Part shown: positions 25,814 to 35,883 of the stretch, one piece after another
Numbering within the stretch: the first letter of the stretch is position 1
Layout: every line of letters starts with the position of its first letter
Origin: Pseudorhodoferax sp. Leaf267
GTDB taxonomy: Bacteria > Pseudomonadota > Gammaproteobacteria > Burkholderiales > Burkholderiaceae_C
DNA: 64,000 nt
Assembly: GCF_001422405.1 (NCBI RefSeq)
Contig: NZ_LMMV01000025.1
Span: 169,311-233,310 of the forward strand
Direction: 5' to 3'
Notes under the pieces: model-generated
Told to the model about the DNA's origin: nothing
Databases searched by the model: none
What the model saw: only the letters and a program-made list of their open reading frames with translations
Program-made: the position numbers and the translations under genes

Positions 25814-27301
25814 TCAGGGTCGGGGACGAACGCCGGGGTTCAGATGCTTCCAGGGCAGGTCGCCCGGGTCGGCCGCCATCGGCCCGGCCGCCTTGGCCAC
25901 GAGGATGCGGCTGGCGATCGGCGTGAAGTCGGCGCGGAAATGGTTGGAGCTTTTCACGACGATGATCTTCATGGCCTCGGCGCGCACGCCCAGCATGGCC
26001 AGCAGCTCGCGGTCCAGCAGCTGCATCTTGCCGCTGACCACGGCCACCAGCACACCCTCGATCTCCAGCAGTGCGCTGGGCCCCAGCGTGAGCGCCACGC
26101 CGGTCATCATCGCGCCCTTGAGCGTGACGCGGCCATCGGCCAGCGCGCGCACCGTGTAGCGGCCTTGCACGGGCGGGTCGCTGGGCTGGCCCGTGAAGGT
26201 GGGCACGGCTGTGCCGAGCGCCAGTTCCAGCGTGGCGCCGATGCCGGCCGCATGCGCGCGCGCGGCGGCGGCCTCGTCGAACATCAGCCCCAGCGCCACG
26301 CGGCCCGGGTGGCGCTTGCCTGCGCCCTGCTGCAGCAGCGCGTGCAGCAGGCCGGTGGTGTTGCTGTCGCCGCCGGCGCCGGGGTTGTCCTGCGTGTCGG
26401 CCAGCACCACGGGGCGCTCGGCATGCGCGGCCAGCACCAGGGCCTGGGCCACGGCGTCGGCCGCGTCCAGGTAGTCGGGCTGCCACTGCGCGGGCTGCGA
26501 CACCAGCGCGAACAACTCGGCCGTGGCGGCCGCCGCGGCGGCGCCGTGGCTCCAGACCATGGGCGCGCATTCGTCGAAGTCGGCGGCCGGGAAGCCCATG
26601 CAGAAGCTGCTGACGGTGCCGTGGCGCCGGTCGATGGCCACGAGCGCGTCGTACAGGCTCTTGGCCGGCTCCATCCAGGTGCTCTGCGCGTTGAGCGGGA
26701 TCAGGAACGGCAGGCGCTGCGCGCGCATCGGCTCGCGCCGGCCGGCGTGCACGCGGCGCGCCAGCAGCTCGGCCGCCAGCTCGCCCGTGGCCGCGATGTC
26801 CACATGCGGATAGCTGCGGTAGGCCACCAGCGCATCGGCCTCGCGCAACATGCGCTGCGTGACATTGGCATGTAGGTCCAGGCTGGCGACGATGGGCAGG
26901 CCGGGGCCAACGATGGCGCGGATGCGCGCGATCAGCTCGCCCTCGCTGTCGGCCGCATGCTCGGCCACGGCCGCGCCGTGCAGGTCCAGGTAGACCGCGT
27001 CGAAGCCGCCGCGCCGCACGTCGGCCAGGATGCTGCCGGCGATGCGCTCGAAGGCGTCCTGCGTCACGAAAGAGGAAGGGATGGCGCCGGCCCAGCAGCT
27101 GGGCACCAGCCGCCAGCCGCGCGTGGCGGCCGCGTCGATGAAGCCGCCCAATGGGATGTTCACGCCGCGCAGCTGGTCCAGCATCGCCTGCCCGTGCACA
27201 TAGGCCGGGAAGGTGTCGCCGCGGTTGAAGGCCGCCCAGTCCGCCAGGGTCGGGGCGAAGGTGTTGGTTTCGTGCTGGTAGCCGGCGACGAGGATGTTCA
27301 T
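25814..27301 (-). CDS. M81 family metallopeptidase, MlrC-like
   Basis: 495 residues of the M81/MlrC family, zinc peptidases named after the enzyme finishing degradation of the linear microcystin product. GYQHETNTFAP carries the HE metal site, YLDLHGAAVAE the next conserved block, and ADTQDNPGAGGDSNTTGLL the later one. The ATG at 27301 places HETNTF at residue 10. The gene lies between the ABC ATPase and the amidase, all on the minus strand with gaps of 37 and 10 bp, so it probably processes peptides or cyclic amides brought in by the importer. Confidence 0.9.
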   Translation of the reverse strand: MNILVAGYQHETNTFAPTLADWAAFNRGDTFPAYVHGQAMLDQLRGVNIPLGGFIDAAATRGWRLVPSCWAGAIPSSFVTQDAFERIAGSILADVRRGGFDAVYLDLHGAAVAEHAADSEGELIARIRAIVGPGLPIVASLDLHANVTQRMLREADALVAYRSYPHVDIAATGELAAELLARRVHAGRREPMRAQRLPFLIPLNAQSTWMEPAKSLYDALVAIDRRHGTVSSFCMGFPAADFDECAPMVWSHGAAAAAATAELFALVSQPAQWQPDYLDAADAVAQALVLAAHAERPVVLADTQDNPGAGGDSNTTGLLHALLQQGAGKRHPGRVALGLMFDEAAAARAHAAGIGATLELALGTAVPTFTGQPSDPPVQGRYTVRALADGRVTLKGAMMTGVALTLGPSALLEIEGVLVAVVSGKMQLLDRELLAMLGVRAEAMKIIVVKSSNHFRADFTPIASRILVAKAAGPMAADPGDLPWKHLNPGVRPRP

Positions 27302-27338
27302 GGTGGGCGCATGGTAGCCACTGCCCGGTACTGGCCGC

Positions 27339-28939
<1,601 letters not shown>

Positions 28940-28943
<4 letters not shown>

Positions 28944-29806
28944 ATGCGCTTCGCAAACTTCGGGTCGAGCACGTCGCGCAGCCCATCACCCAGGAGGTTG
29001 ATGGCCAGCACCGTCGGCACCAGGAACAGCGCAGGGAACAGCACGTTGCCCGGGTACTGCGTGAACTGCACGCGGCCCTCGGCCATGATGTTGCCCCAGG
29101 TCGGGATGTCGGCCGGCAACCCAAGGCCCAGGAAGGACAGGATGGCCTCGGTCAGCACGGCCGAGGCGGCGATGAAGGTGCCCTGCACGATCAGCGGCGC
29201 CAGCGCGTTGGGCAGGATGTGGCGCGCCAGCACCAGCGGCGTGGGCGTGGCGAGTGCGCGGGCGGCCTCGACGAAGGGCTCCTCGCGCAAGGTCAGCACC
29301 AGCGCGCGCACCAGCCGCGTGACGCGCGGCACTTCGGGGATGGCGATGGCCACGACCACCGTCCACAGCTGCGCGCCCAGCGCGGCCACGAGCGCGATGG
29401 CCAGCAAGATGGCCGGGATCGCCATGAGCCCGTCCATCACGCGCATGAGCAGCATGTCGACCGCGCGGAAGTAGCCGGCCAGCATGCCCAGCACGGCGCC
29501 CAGGCCAATCGCCAGCGCGGCCGTGAAGGCGGCCACCAGCAGCGAGGTGCGCGTGCCATACAGCACGCGGCTGTAGATGTCGCGGCCGAAGTTGTCAGCG
29601 CCCATCCAGAAGGTGTGGGCCACGCTGCTGCCGTCCAGCAGCGCGAACTCGCCGCGCGTGCCGCGCACGGTGTTGATGTGGGCAGAGTCCATGGCCGAGG
29701 GGTCGACCGTGCCCAGCAGCGGCGCTGCCAGGGCCAGTGCCAGCAGGGCCAGCAGGACCAGGATGCCGAAGCGGAACGCGCTGTTGCGCCAGAGCTTTTT
29801 CAACAT
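28940..29806 (-). CDS. ABC transporter permease, DppC type
   Basis: 288 residues with about six membrane segments. The N-terminal OppC_N region is followed by the periplasmic-loop motif HTFWMGADNFGRDIYSR, diagnostic of DppC/OppC permeases. The EAA loop (FVEAARALATPTPLVLARHILPN, read here as positions about 190-212) contacts the ATPase. The start shares one base with the stop of the DppB gene and the stop overlaps the ATPase start, so the set is translationally coupled. The gene continues the order binding protein, DppB, DppC, ATPase. Confidence 0.93.
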
Positions 29807-30759
29807 CAATAGCGGATCCGCGGGTCGAGTGCGAGGTACGACAGGTCCACCATCAGGTTGACCAGCACATACAGCACGCTGAAGAACAGCACCACGCCCT
29901 GGATCACCGGGAAGTCGCGGTTCAGCACCGCGTCCACCGTCAGCGAGCCCAGGCCCGGAATCGCGAACACGGTCTCGGTCACGACCACGCCGCCGATCAA
30001 TAGCGCCACGCCGATGCCGATCACGGTGGTGATCGGCACGGCCGCATTGGCCAGTGCATGGCGCACCAGCACGGCGCTCTCTCGGAGGCCCTTGGCGCGC
30101 GCGGTGCGGATGTAGTCCTCGGTCAGCGCCTCGGACACGCTGGCCCGCGTGATGCGCGCGATCAGCGCCACGTAGATGGTGGACAGCGTGACCCAGGGCA
30201 GCACGAGCTGCAGGGCCCAGGCGCCCACGCCCTGCGACGAGGGGCCGAACAGCCGGCGGTAGCCCTGCACCGGCAGCCATTGCAGCTCGATGGCGAACAC
30301 GTAGATCAGCACGTAGCCGACCACGAACACCGGGATGGAAAAGCCCGCGACCGAGAAGCCCGAAAGGATGCGGTCCAGCCAGCCGCCCATGCGCCAGGCG
30401 GCCAGCGCGCCCAGCGGCACGGCGATGAGCACCGACAGCAGCAGCGTGCCGGCTGCCAGCGACAGCGTGGGCTCGATGCGCTGGCCGATGAGTTCGGTGA
30501 CGGGCTTGTTGAGGTAGAACGAATAGCCCAGGTCGCCCTGCAGCACGCCCGAGACCCAGATCCAGAACTGCGCCAGCAGCGGCTTGGCCAGGCCCAGCTG
30601 TTCGCGGATGCGGTCGATGTCGTCGTTAGTCGCGTTGTTGCCCGCGATCACGGCCGCCGGGTCGCCCGGCGTGAGCCGCAGGATCAGGAACACGATGACG
30701 GCGACGACCAGCAGGACCGGCACGATGGCGGCCAGCCGCTGGGCCAGGAAGCGCAGCAT
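29806..30759 (-). CDS. ABC transporter permease, DppB type
   Basis: 317 residues with six predicted membrane helices. The N-terminus LRLTPGDPAAVIAG and the segment QLGLAKPLLAQFWIWV are standard for DppB permeases of peptide/nickel importers. The EAA-type loop is at DYIRTARAKGLRESAVLVRH. The ATG at 30759 is the last base of the binding-protein stop, so the two genes are coupled. It pairs with the DppC permease to form the channel. Confidence 0.93.
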   Translation of the reverse strand: MLRFLAQRLAAIVPVLLVVAVIVFLILRLTPGDPAAVIAGNNATNDDIDRIREQLGLAKPLLAQFWIWVSGVLQGDLGYSFYLNKPVTELIGQRIEPTLSLAAGTLLLSVLIAVPLGALAAWRMGGWLDRILSGFSVAGFSIPVFVVGYVLIYVFAIELQWLPVQGYRRLFGPSSQGVGAWALQLVLPWVTLSTIYVALIARITRASVSEALTEDYIRTARAKGLRESAVLVRHALANAAVPITTVIGIGVALLIGGVVVTETVFAIPGLGSLTVDAVLNRDFPVIQGVVLFFSVLYVLVNLMVDLSYLALDPRIRY

Positions 30760-32336
30760 CAGTTCTTCTTGATGTTCCAGTAGACCTGCGCGCCGCCGGG
30801 CACGATGCCGCTCACGTTGCTGCGCACGGCCGCCGGGTTGTTGTACTGGCCCAGCGGCACATGCGTGGCGGTCTCGAACGCGCGCAGCTGCAGCTGCTCC
30901 GCCAGCTTCTTCTTGTCGGCGTCGGTGCCGGCCTGCGAGAACTTGACCTTGAGCTCCTCGATCTGCGCGTCGTCCTGCCAGCCGAACCAGCCCTTGTCGC
31001 CGGCCGCGTTCATCATGGCCATGGTCAGCGGGTTCAGGATGTCGCCCGCCGTCCAGGCCGTGAGGAAGGCGTTCCAGCCGCCGGCCGAGGGCGCGTCCTT
31101 CTTGGCGCGGCGTGCCACCAGCGTGGCCCAGTCCATCTGCTGCATGTCGACCTTGAAGCCACCGGCCTCCAACTGCTGCTTGGCCACCAGCGGCAGCTTG
31201 CTGATCGAGGCCAGGTCGGTCGGGCGCATCAGCAGCACGGGCGTGCCGTTGTAGCCGGCTTCCTTGAGCATCTCCTGCGACTTCTTGGGGTTGGCCGCGC
31301 CCGTGAACAGCGGCCCCGTCGCGTCGCTCGCGAACGGCGTGCCGCACGGGAACATGCTTTTGCAGAAGCGGTACATGCCGGGCGCGCCGACCTGGGTCTT
31401 GAGGAAGGCCTCCTGCCCCAGCGCCACCATCGCGGCCTGGCGGATCTTCACGTTGTCGAACGGCGGGTGCAGGTGGTTGAAGCGCAGGATGTACTGCAGG
31501 CCGTCGGGCTGCGCGTCCACGAGCTTGATGTCCTTGGCCGCCTTCAGCGAGGCGTACTGCTCGAAGGTGGGCTGCTCGATGATGTCGACCTCGCCGGCCA
31601 GCAGCGCATTGAACTGCGTCTGCGGGTCGCGGATCACCACCCATTCCACGCGGTCGATGAACACCGGCTTGCCGCCGGCCGTGCCATCGGGCGCCTCGGC
31701 GCGCGGCTTGTACTTCTCGTTCTTCACGTAGACCAGCCGCTCACCGGGCTTGTACTCGGCCGGCACGAACTTGAACGGGCCCGAGCCGATGTGCTCCTTG
31801 ATCTGCTCGGCGCCCGGCGTGGCGGCGATGCGCGCCGGCATGATGAAGGGCACGTTGGACGAGGGCTTGCCCAGCGCCTCCAGCATCACGCCGAACGGGG
31901 CCTTGAGCTTGATCGTGAAGGTCTTGGCGTCGGGCGTGGCGTAGCTGTCCACGCTGCGCGCCAGCACGCCGCCGAAGCTGTCGCGGCTGGCCCAGCGCTT
32001 GAGCGAGGCGACCACGTCTTCGCTGGTGACGGGCTTGCCGTCGTGGAATTCCAGGCCGTCGCGCAGCGTGAAGGTCCAGGTCAGGCTGTCCTTGGACAGG
32101 GACCACTTGTCGACCATCTGCGGCTTGACCTTGCCGGCCGCGTCGGTGCCGAACAAGGTGTCGTAGATCATGTAGCCGTGGTTGCGCGTGACGAAGGCCG
32201 TGGTCCAGATCGGGTCCAGGATGGTCACGTTGGCGTGGGGTACCACACGCAGCGTGCTGGCCTGGGCCTGGGCGGCCAGCGGCGCGAGCAGCGCGGCGGC
32301 CAGGGATGCGATCGCGAACAGGGAACGACGTTTCAT
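30759..32336 (-). CDS. ABC transporter substrate-binding protein, family 5
   Basis: 525 residues, SBP_bac_5 family of peptide/nickel/opine binding proteins. The signal peptide is clear (KRRSLFAIASLAAALLAPLAAQAQA). The domain has LTWTFTLRDGLEFHDGKPVTSEDV and FLTAWTAGDILNPL, both typical. The ATG at 32336 has an AGGAG about 8 bases upstream, so it is well supported. It is the first gene of the importer operon and divergent from a second amidase. The ligand is probably a peptide or an amide-containing compound, judging from the enzymes in the operon. Confidence 0.93.
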   Translation of the reverse strand: MKRRSLFAIASLAAALLAPLAAQAQASTLRVVPHANVTILDPIWTTAFVTRNHGYMIYDTLFGTDAAGKVKPQMVDKWSLSKDSLTWTFTLRDGLEFHDGKPVTSEDVVASLKRWASRDSFGGVLARSVDSYATPDAKTFTIKLKAPFGVMLEALGKPSSNVPFIMPARIAATPGAEQIKEHIGSGPFKFVPAEYKPGERLVYVKNEKYKPRAEAPDGTAGGKPVFIDRVEWVVIRDPQTQFNALLAGEVDIIEQPTFEQYASLKAAKDIKLVDAQPDGLQYILRFNHLHPPFDNVKIRQAAMVALGQEAFLKTQVGAPGMYRFCKSMFPCGTPFASDATGPLFTGAANPKKSQEMLKEAGYNGTPVLLMRPTDLASISKLPLVAKQQLEAGGFKVDMQQMDWATLVARRAKKDAPSAGGWNAFLTAWTAGDILNPLTMAMMNAAGDKGWFGWQDDAQIEELKVKFSQAGTDADKKKLAEQLQLRAFETATHVPLGQYNNPAAVRSNVSGIVPGGAQVYWNIKKN

Positions 32337-32384
32337 CGGGCAACTCCTGCTGGGGTTTGAAAGCGGCTGCAATATAAAGCCTGG
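32337..32384. promoter_or_regulatory. 48-bp divergent promoter region, importer and amidase
   Basis: Only 48 bp separate the binding-protein and amidase starts. TATAAA at 32373-32378 sits at -12 to -7 relative to the amidase ATG, as for a leaderless transcript. On the other strand the same AT-rich core reads TATATT and could be the -10 of the importer operon, with about 27 nt of leader and an AGGAG before its ATG. No strong -35 is visible in either direction. Confidence 0.4.
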
Positions 32385-33818
32385 ATGGACATCACCGAAT
32401 CTTTCGATGCGACAGGGCTGTCGCAGGCCATCCACGCCAAGCAGATTTCATGCCGCGAAGTCATGCAGGCCACGCTGACCCGCATCGACGCGCTGAACCC
32501 GAAGTTCAACGCCATCGTGAGCCTGCGCGACGCAAACGCGCTGCTGGCCGAAGCCGATGCACACGACGCGCTGCTCGCGCGTGGCCAGTCCCGGGGCTGG
32601 CTGCACGGCATCCCGCAGGCCATCAAGGACCTGTCGGCCACGGCCGGCATCGCCACCACCTTGGGGTCGCCGCTACTGCAGAACTTCGTGCCCAAGGAAG
32701 ACGGGCTCATGGTGCAGCGCATCCGCGGCGCCGGCGCCATCGTGATCGGCAAGACCAACACGCCCGAGTTCGGGCTGGGCTCGCACACCTTCAACGAGGT
32801 GTTCGGCACCACGCGCAACGCGTACGACCCCACGCGCTCGGCCGGCGGCAGCAGCGGCGGCGCGGCGGTGGCGCTGGCGCTGCGCCTGGTGGCCGTGGCC
32901 GACGGCAGCGACTTCATGGGCAGCCTGCGCAACCCGGCGGGCTGGAACCACATCTTCGGCCTGCGCCCCAGCCAGGGCCGCGTGCCCATGTGGCCGGCCC
33001 AGGACGTGTGGACCGCGCAGCTCGGCACCGAAGGCCCGATGGCGCGCACCGTGCGCGACCTGGCCCGCATGCTGGACACGCAGGCCGGCTACGACCCGCG
33101 CGTGCCGCTGTCGCTGGACGATGGCGCGCGCTTCGCCGAGGGACTGGGCGGGCTGGATGCGCGCACCGTGCGCATCGGCTGGCTCGGCGACCTGGGTGGC
33201 TACCTGCCGATGGAGAGCGGCATCCTGGATGTGTGCCAGCAAGCGCTGAAGACCTTGCAGTCCCTGGGCTGCGCCGTCGAGCCCACCGCGCTCGGCACGC
33301 CGCCCGAACCCGTGTGGGACGCCTGGCTCGTCTGGCGCCGCGCGCTGGTGGCCGCGCGCATCGCGCCCTTCGTTGTGCAGCCGGCGAACCGCGCGAAGAT
33401 CAAGCCCGAGGCGCTGTGGGAACACGACCAGGCCGCCAGCCTCACCGGCGCCCAGTTCGCCGCCGCCAGCGCGCGGCGCAGCGCGTTCTACCAGCACCTG
33501 CTGACCCTGTTCGCGCACCACGACTTCCTGGCCCTGCCCGTGGCCCAGGTCTGGCCGTTTGACGCCAGCCTGCGCTGGCCCGCCGAGATCGCCGGCCGCA
33601 CGATGGACACTTACCACCGCTGGATGGAGGTCGTGATCTACGCCACCTTTGCCGGCCTGCCGGCCATCAGCGTGCCGGCCGGCTTCGATACGCGCGGCCT
33701 GCCCATGGGCCTGCAGCTGATCGGCCGGCCGCGCGACGACGCCGGCCTGCTGCGCCTGGCTGCGCTGTACGAAGCTGCCGTGCAGCCCCTGCTGCAGCGC
33801 CGGCCCGGGACGGCCTGA
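32385..33818 (+). CDS. Amidase signature family amidase
   Basis: 477 residues. The lysine is in GIPQAIKDLSATAG and the serines are in SAGGSSGGAAVALAL and VADGSDFMGSLRNPA, the usual triad layout. The C-terminal LPMGLQLIGRPRDDAGLL is standard. It is a second, different amidase from the one at 24.4 kb (little identity outside motifs) and is divergently transcribed from the importer operon. No SD sequence is visible before the ATG, consistent with a leaderless start. It ends 9 bp before the convergent LuxR gene. Confidence 0.9.
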   Translation: MDITESFDATGLSQAIHAKQISCREVMQATLTRIDALNPKFNAIVSLRDANALLAEADAHDALLARGQSRGWLHGIPQAIKDLSATAGIATTLGSPLLQNFVPKEDGLMVQRIRGAGAIVIGKTNTPEFGLGSHTFNEVFGTTRNAYDPTRSAGGSSGGAAVALALRLVAVADGSDFMGSLRNPAGWNHIFGLRPSQGRVPMWPAQDVWTAQLGTEGPMARTVRDLARMLDTQAGYDPRVPLSLDDGARFAEGLGGLDARTVRIGWLGDLGGYLPMESGILDVCQQALKTLQSLGCAVEPTALGTPPEPVWDAWLVWRRALVAARIAPFVVQPANRAKIKPEALWEHDQAASLTGAQFAAASARRSAFYQHLLTLFAHHDFLALPVAQVWPFDASLRWPAEIAGRTMDTYHRWMEVVIYATFAGLPAISVPAGFDTRGLPMGLQLIGRPRDDAGLLRLAALYEAAVQPLLQRRPGTA

Positions 33819-33827
33819 ACAGAAGCG

Positions 33828-34514
33828 CTAGATCACGCCCAGCCAGCAGGCCCGCTGGATGGCGGTGATCTTGTTGTCCGCCTTGAGCTTGGCCATGGCA
33901 TTGGCCAGGTGGAAGTTCACCGTGCGCTCGGTGCAGGCCATGCGTTCGGCGCTGGCGCGGGCCGTGAGCCCGTCGAAGGCCAGCACCAGGCACTGCAGTT
34001 CGCGCGGCGTCAGCGGGCTGTAGGCGGCGACCAGTGCGCTCTTCAACGCGGGCCAGATGCCCAGCGTCGACCAGCCCAGGGCCGCGGCCTGGTCGCCGTG
34101 CTCCAGAGCCGCCTGCGTGAACACGAAGCACTCGAAGCTGCGCCCGGCCGGCAGGCCGAAGCCCACGCGCACCACGCTCTGTGCGCCGCGCGCCAGCCAG
34201 GGGGCGCGCCACAGCGCGTCGTGCGCGTCGTGCACCCCCGGCGGCGGCGTGCCCAGCCGCTGCCAGGCGACGGCAGGCGCGCCCGAGCGCTTCCAGTTCT
34301 CGCCGAAATCGCGGCTGCCGGCCAGCGCATAGGCCGCGGGTTGGGCATCGAGCGGGTGCGCGGCCAGCACCAGCCGGTCCTGCGCGCCGCCGAACAGGTC
34401 GGGGCCCAGCACGACGAGGCCGCGCACACCGGCGTGCGCGAGTGAGCGAAACCAGTCGCCCATGAGGTCGATCAGCGAGGCGCTGTAAGTTCTAGCAGGT
34501 AAACGTGGCGACAT
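33828..34514 (-). CDS. LuxR-type transcriptional regulator
   Basis: 228 residues. The C-terminal LuxR helix-turn-helix is clear: LTPRELQCLVLAFDGLTARA, then MACTERTVNFHLANAMAKL and ITAIQRACWLGVI, which matches quorum-sensing LuxR proteins rather than NarL types. The N-terminal 160 residues have the right length for an autoinducer-binding domain, but I could not place the invariant Trp/Tyr/Asp residues with confidence. No luxI is in the window, so it is a solo. The ATG at 34514 was taken as the start; one at 34463 would also serve. It is divergent from the receiver-domain gene. Confidence 0.8.
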   Translation of the reverse strand: MSPRLPARTYSASLIDLMGDWFRSLAHAGVRGLVVLGPDLFGGAQDRLVLAAHPLDAQPAAYALAGSRDFGENWKRSGAPAVAWQRLGTPPPGVHDAHDALWRAPWLARGAQSVVRVGFGLPAGRSFECFVFTQAALEHGDQAAALGWSTLGIWPALKSALVAAYSPLTPRELQCLVLAFDGLTARASAERMACTERTVNFHLANAMAKLKADNKITAIQRACWLGVI

Positions 34515-34570
34515 GGGGAAACCCTGCCATGACAATACCACTGGCCTTCGTTGATGATCACCCGCACGCC

Positions 34571-35554
34571 ATGAGTCTCTCGCTGTTTCACTGCCCTGGC
34601 AGCATCGCATTCCTCGACGACGACGCCGACTACCTGCAGATGTTGTCGCTGATGTTGCCCGACGCCTGGCACGTGCGGCTGTTCGTGCGCGCTGGCGATT
34701 GCCTGGCCCAGCTGCAGCCTGAGTCGGCGCAGTGGGAGGCCGACGCCTGGACGCAGCAGCAGATCATCGACCGCTGGCGCCAGGGCGCCACGCCGCTGGT
34801 GCCACAGGTGCTGCAGTACTGGGCCGGGCATGCGCACAGCCGCTACGCGATGACGCATGCCTGCGTCGCCGACTATTCCATGCCCGACATGAACGGCCTG
34901 CAGGTGCTGGCCGAGCTCAGCGACTGGCCGGGCCTGCGCGTGCTGCTGACCGGCCAGGCCGACGAGCAGATCGCGGTGCAGGCTTTCAACCGGGCCTTGA
35001 TCGACCAGTTCCTGCCCAAGCAGGCGGCCGACGTGGCCGAGCGCCTGCTGAGCGTGCTGCGCAGCATGCCGTCCAACGCCAGCGCGCGCGGTTCGCAGAT
35101 CTGGCGCGCCACGCTGAACCCGGTCCAGCATGCGCAGTTGCGCGCGCCTGCCGTGGCCCATGCCTTGCAGGCGCAGATCGCGGCGCACGGGCTGGTCGAA
35201 CACGTGGTGCTGGGCGACCCGTTCGGCGTGCTCGGGCGCACGGCCGACGGTGCCGTGGGCTGGCTGCAACTGGAGCCCGTCGACGGCCTGGAGGAGCTCG
35301 AAGCCCTGGCCGAGACCGTGGGCACCGACGCGGCCACATTGCAGGAGATCCGCAGCGGCCGCCAGCTGATCGACCTGGAACTGCGCCAGGCCCTGGGCCG
35401 TGACGACCTGCCGCAGCTGCGCCCGGCGTTCGCGATCGGAGACGATGCGCTGCTGGGCGCCTACTTCCCGATCGACGCCGCGCTGGTGCCGGACGTGGCG
35501 ACCAGCTACGCGGCCTGGCTCGCGCAGCAGCCGGCGCGCGCCGTGCGCCGCTGA
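34571..35554 (+). CDS. Atypical response-regulator receiver protein
   Basis: 327 residues. The first half is a CheY-like receiver with the acidic cluster in IAFLDDDADYLQML, the phospho-acceptor region VADYSMPDMNGLQVL, the Thr in RVLLTGQAD and the Lys in FLPKQ. An extra 35-45 residues (about 42-85, including WEADAWTQQQIIDRW) separate the second and third strands, which is unusual. The C-terminal 150 residues match no DNA-binding or enzymatic domain I recognise. The start could also be the ATG at 34529, which has a GGGGAA 8 bases upstream; then only 14 bp would separate it from luxR. Confidence 0.7.
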   Translation: MSLSLFHCPGSIAFLDDDADYLQMLSLMLPDAWHVRLFVRAGDCLAQLQPESAQWEADAWTQQQIIDRWRQGATPLVPQVLQYWAGHAHSRYAMTHACVADYSMPDMNGLQVLAELSDWPGLRVLLTGQADEQIAVQAFNRALIDQFLPKQAADVAERLLSVLRSMPSNASARGSQIWRATLNPVQHAQLRAPAVAHALQAQIAAHGLVEHVVLGDPFGVLGRTADGAVGWLQLEPVDGLEELEALAETVGTDAATLQEIRSGRQLIDLELRQALGRDDLPQLRPAFAIGDDALLGAYFPIDAALVPDVATSYAAWLAQQPARAVRR

Positions 35555-35576
35555 GCGCCGGCAGCCGGGGCGCCGT

Positions 35577-35867
35577 TCAGCCGCCTGGCTTGCTGCTCGC
35601 CGTGCCGAAGCGGATCTGCGAGCGCGCACGCGCCTTGGCCGCCTCCTCGTCGCGGCTCTTGGGCTCGGCCGTGGTGACCAGCGCCGCCATCAGGTCGGCT
35701 GCCGATGCCGTGATGGCCTCGACCGCCTGATCGAACGCCGCCTCGTTGGCCTTGGACGGTACGCTGAAGCCGCTGAGCTTGCGCACGAACTGCAAGGCCG
35801 CGGCGCGGATCTCCAGCTCGGTGGCGGGCGGCTCGAAGTTGAACAGCGTCTTGATGCTGCGGCACAT
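35577..35867 (-). CDS. DUF2277 family protein
   Basis: 96 residues. The opening CRSIKTLFNFEPPATELEI and the following ALQFVRKLSGFSVPSKANE match the small DUF2277 family, found in many proteobacteria and actinobacteria and without a known function. No signal or membrane segment is seen. It follows the persulfide dioxygenase gene on the same strand with a 16 bp gap, so the two may share a transcript, and converges with the receiver-protein gene. Confidence 0.85.
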   Translation of the reverse strand: MCRSIKTLFNFEPPATELEIRAAALQFVRKLSGFSVPSKANEAAFDQAVEAITASAADLMAALVTTAEPKSRDEEAAKARARSQIRFGTASSKPGG

Positions 35868-35883
35868 GGCGTCAGCCCCCCGC

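Noticed and set aside
32337-32384. A riboswitch before the ABC importer
   Set aside because: The leader would be under 30 nt, too short for any known riboswitch.
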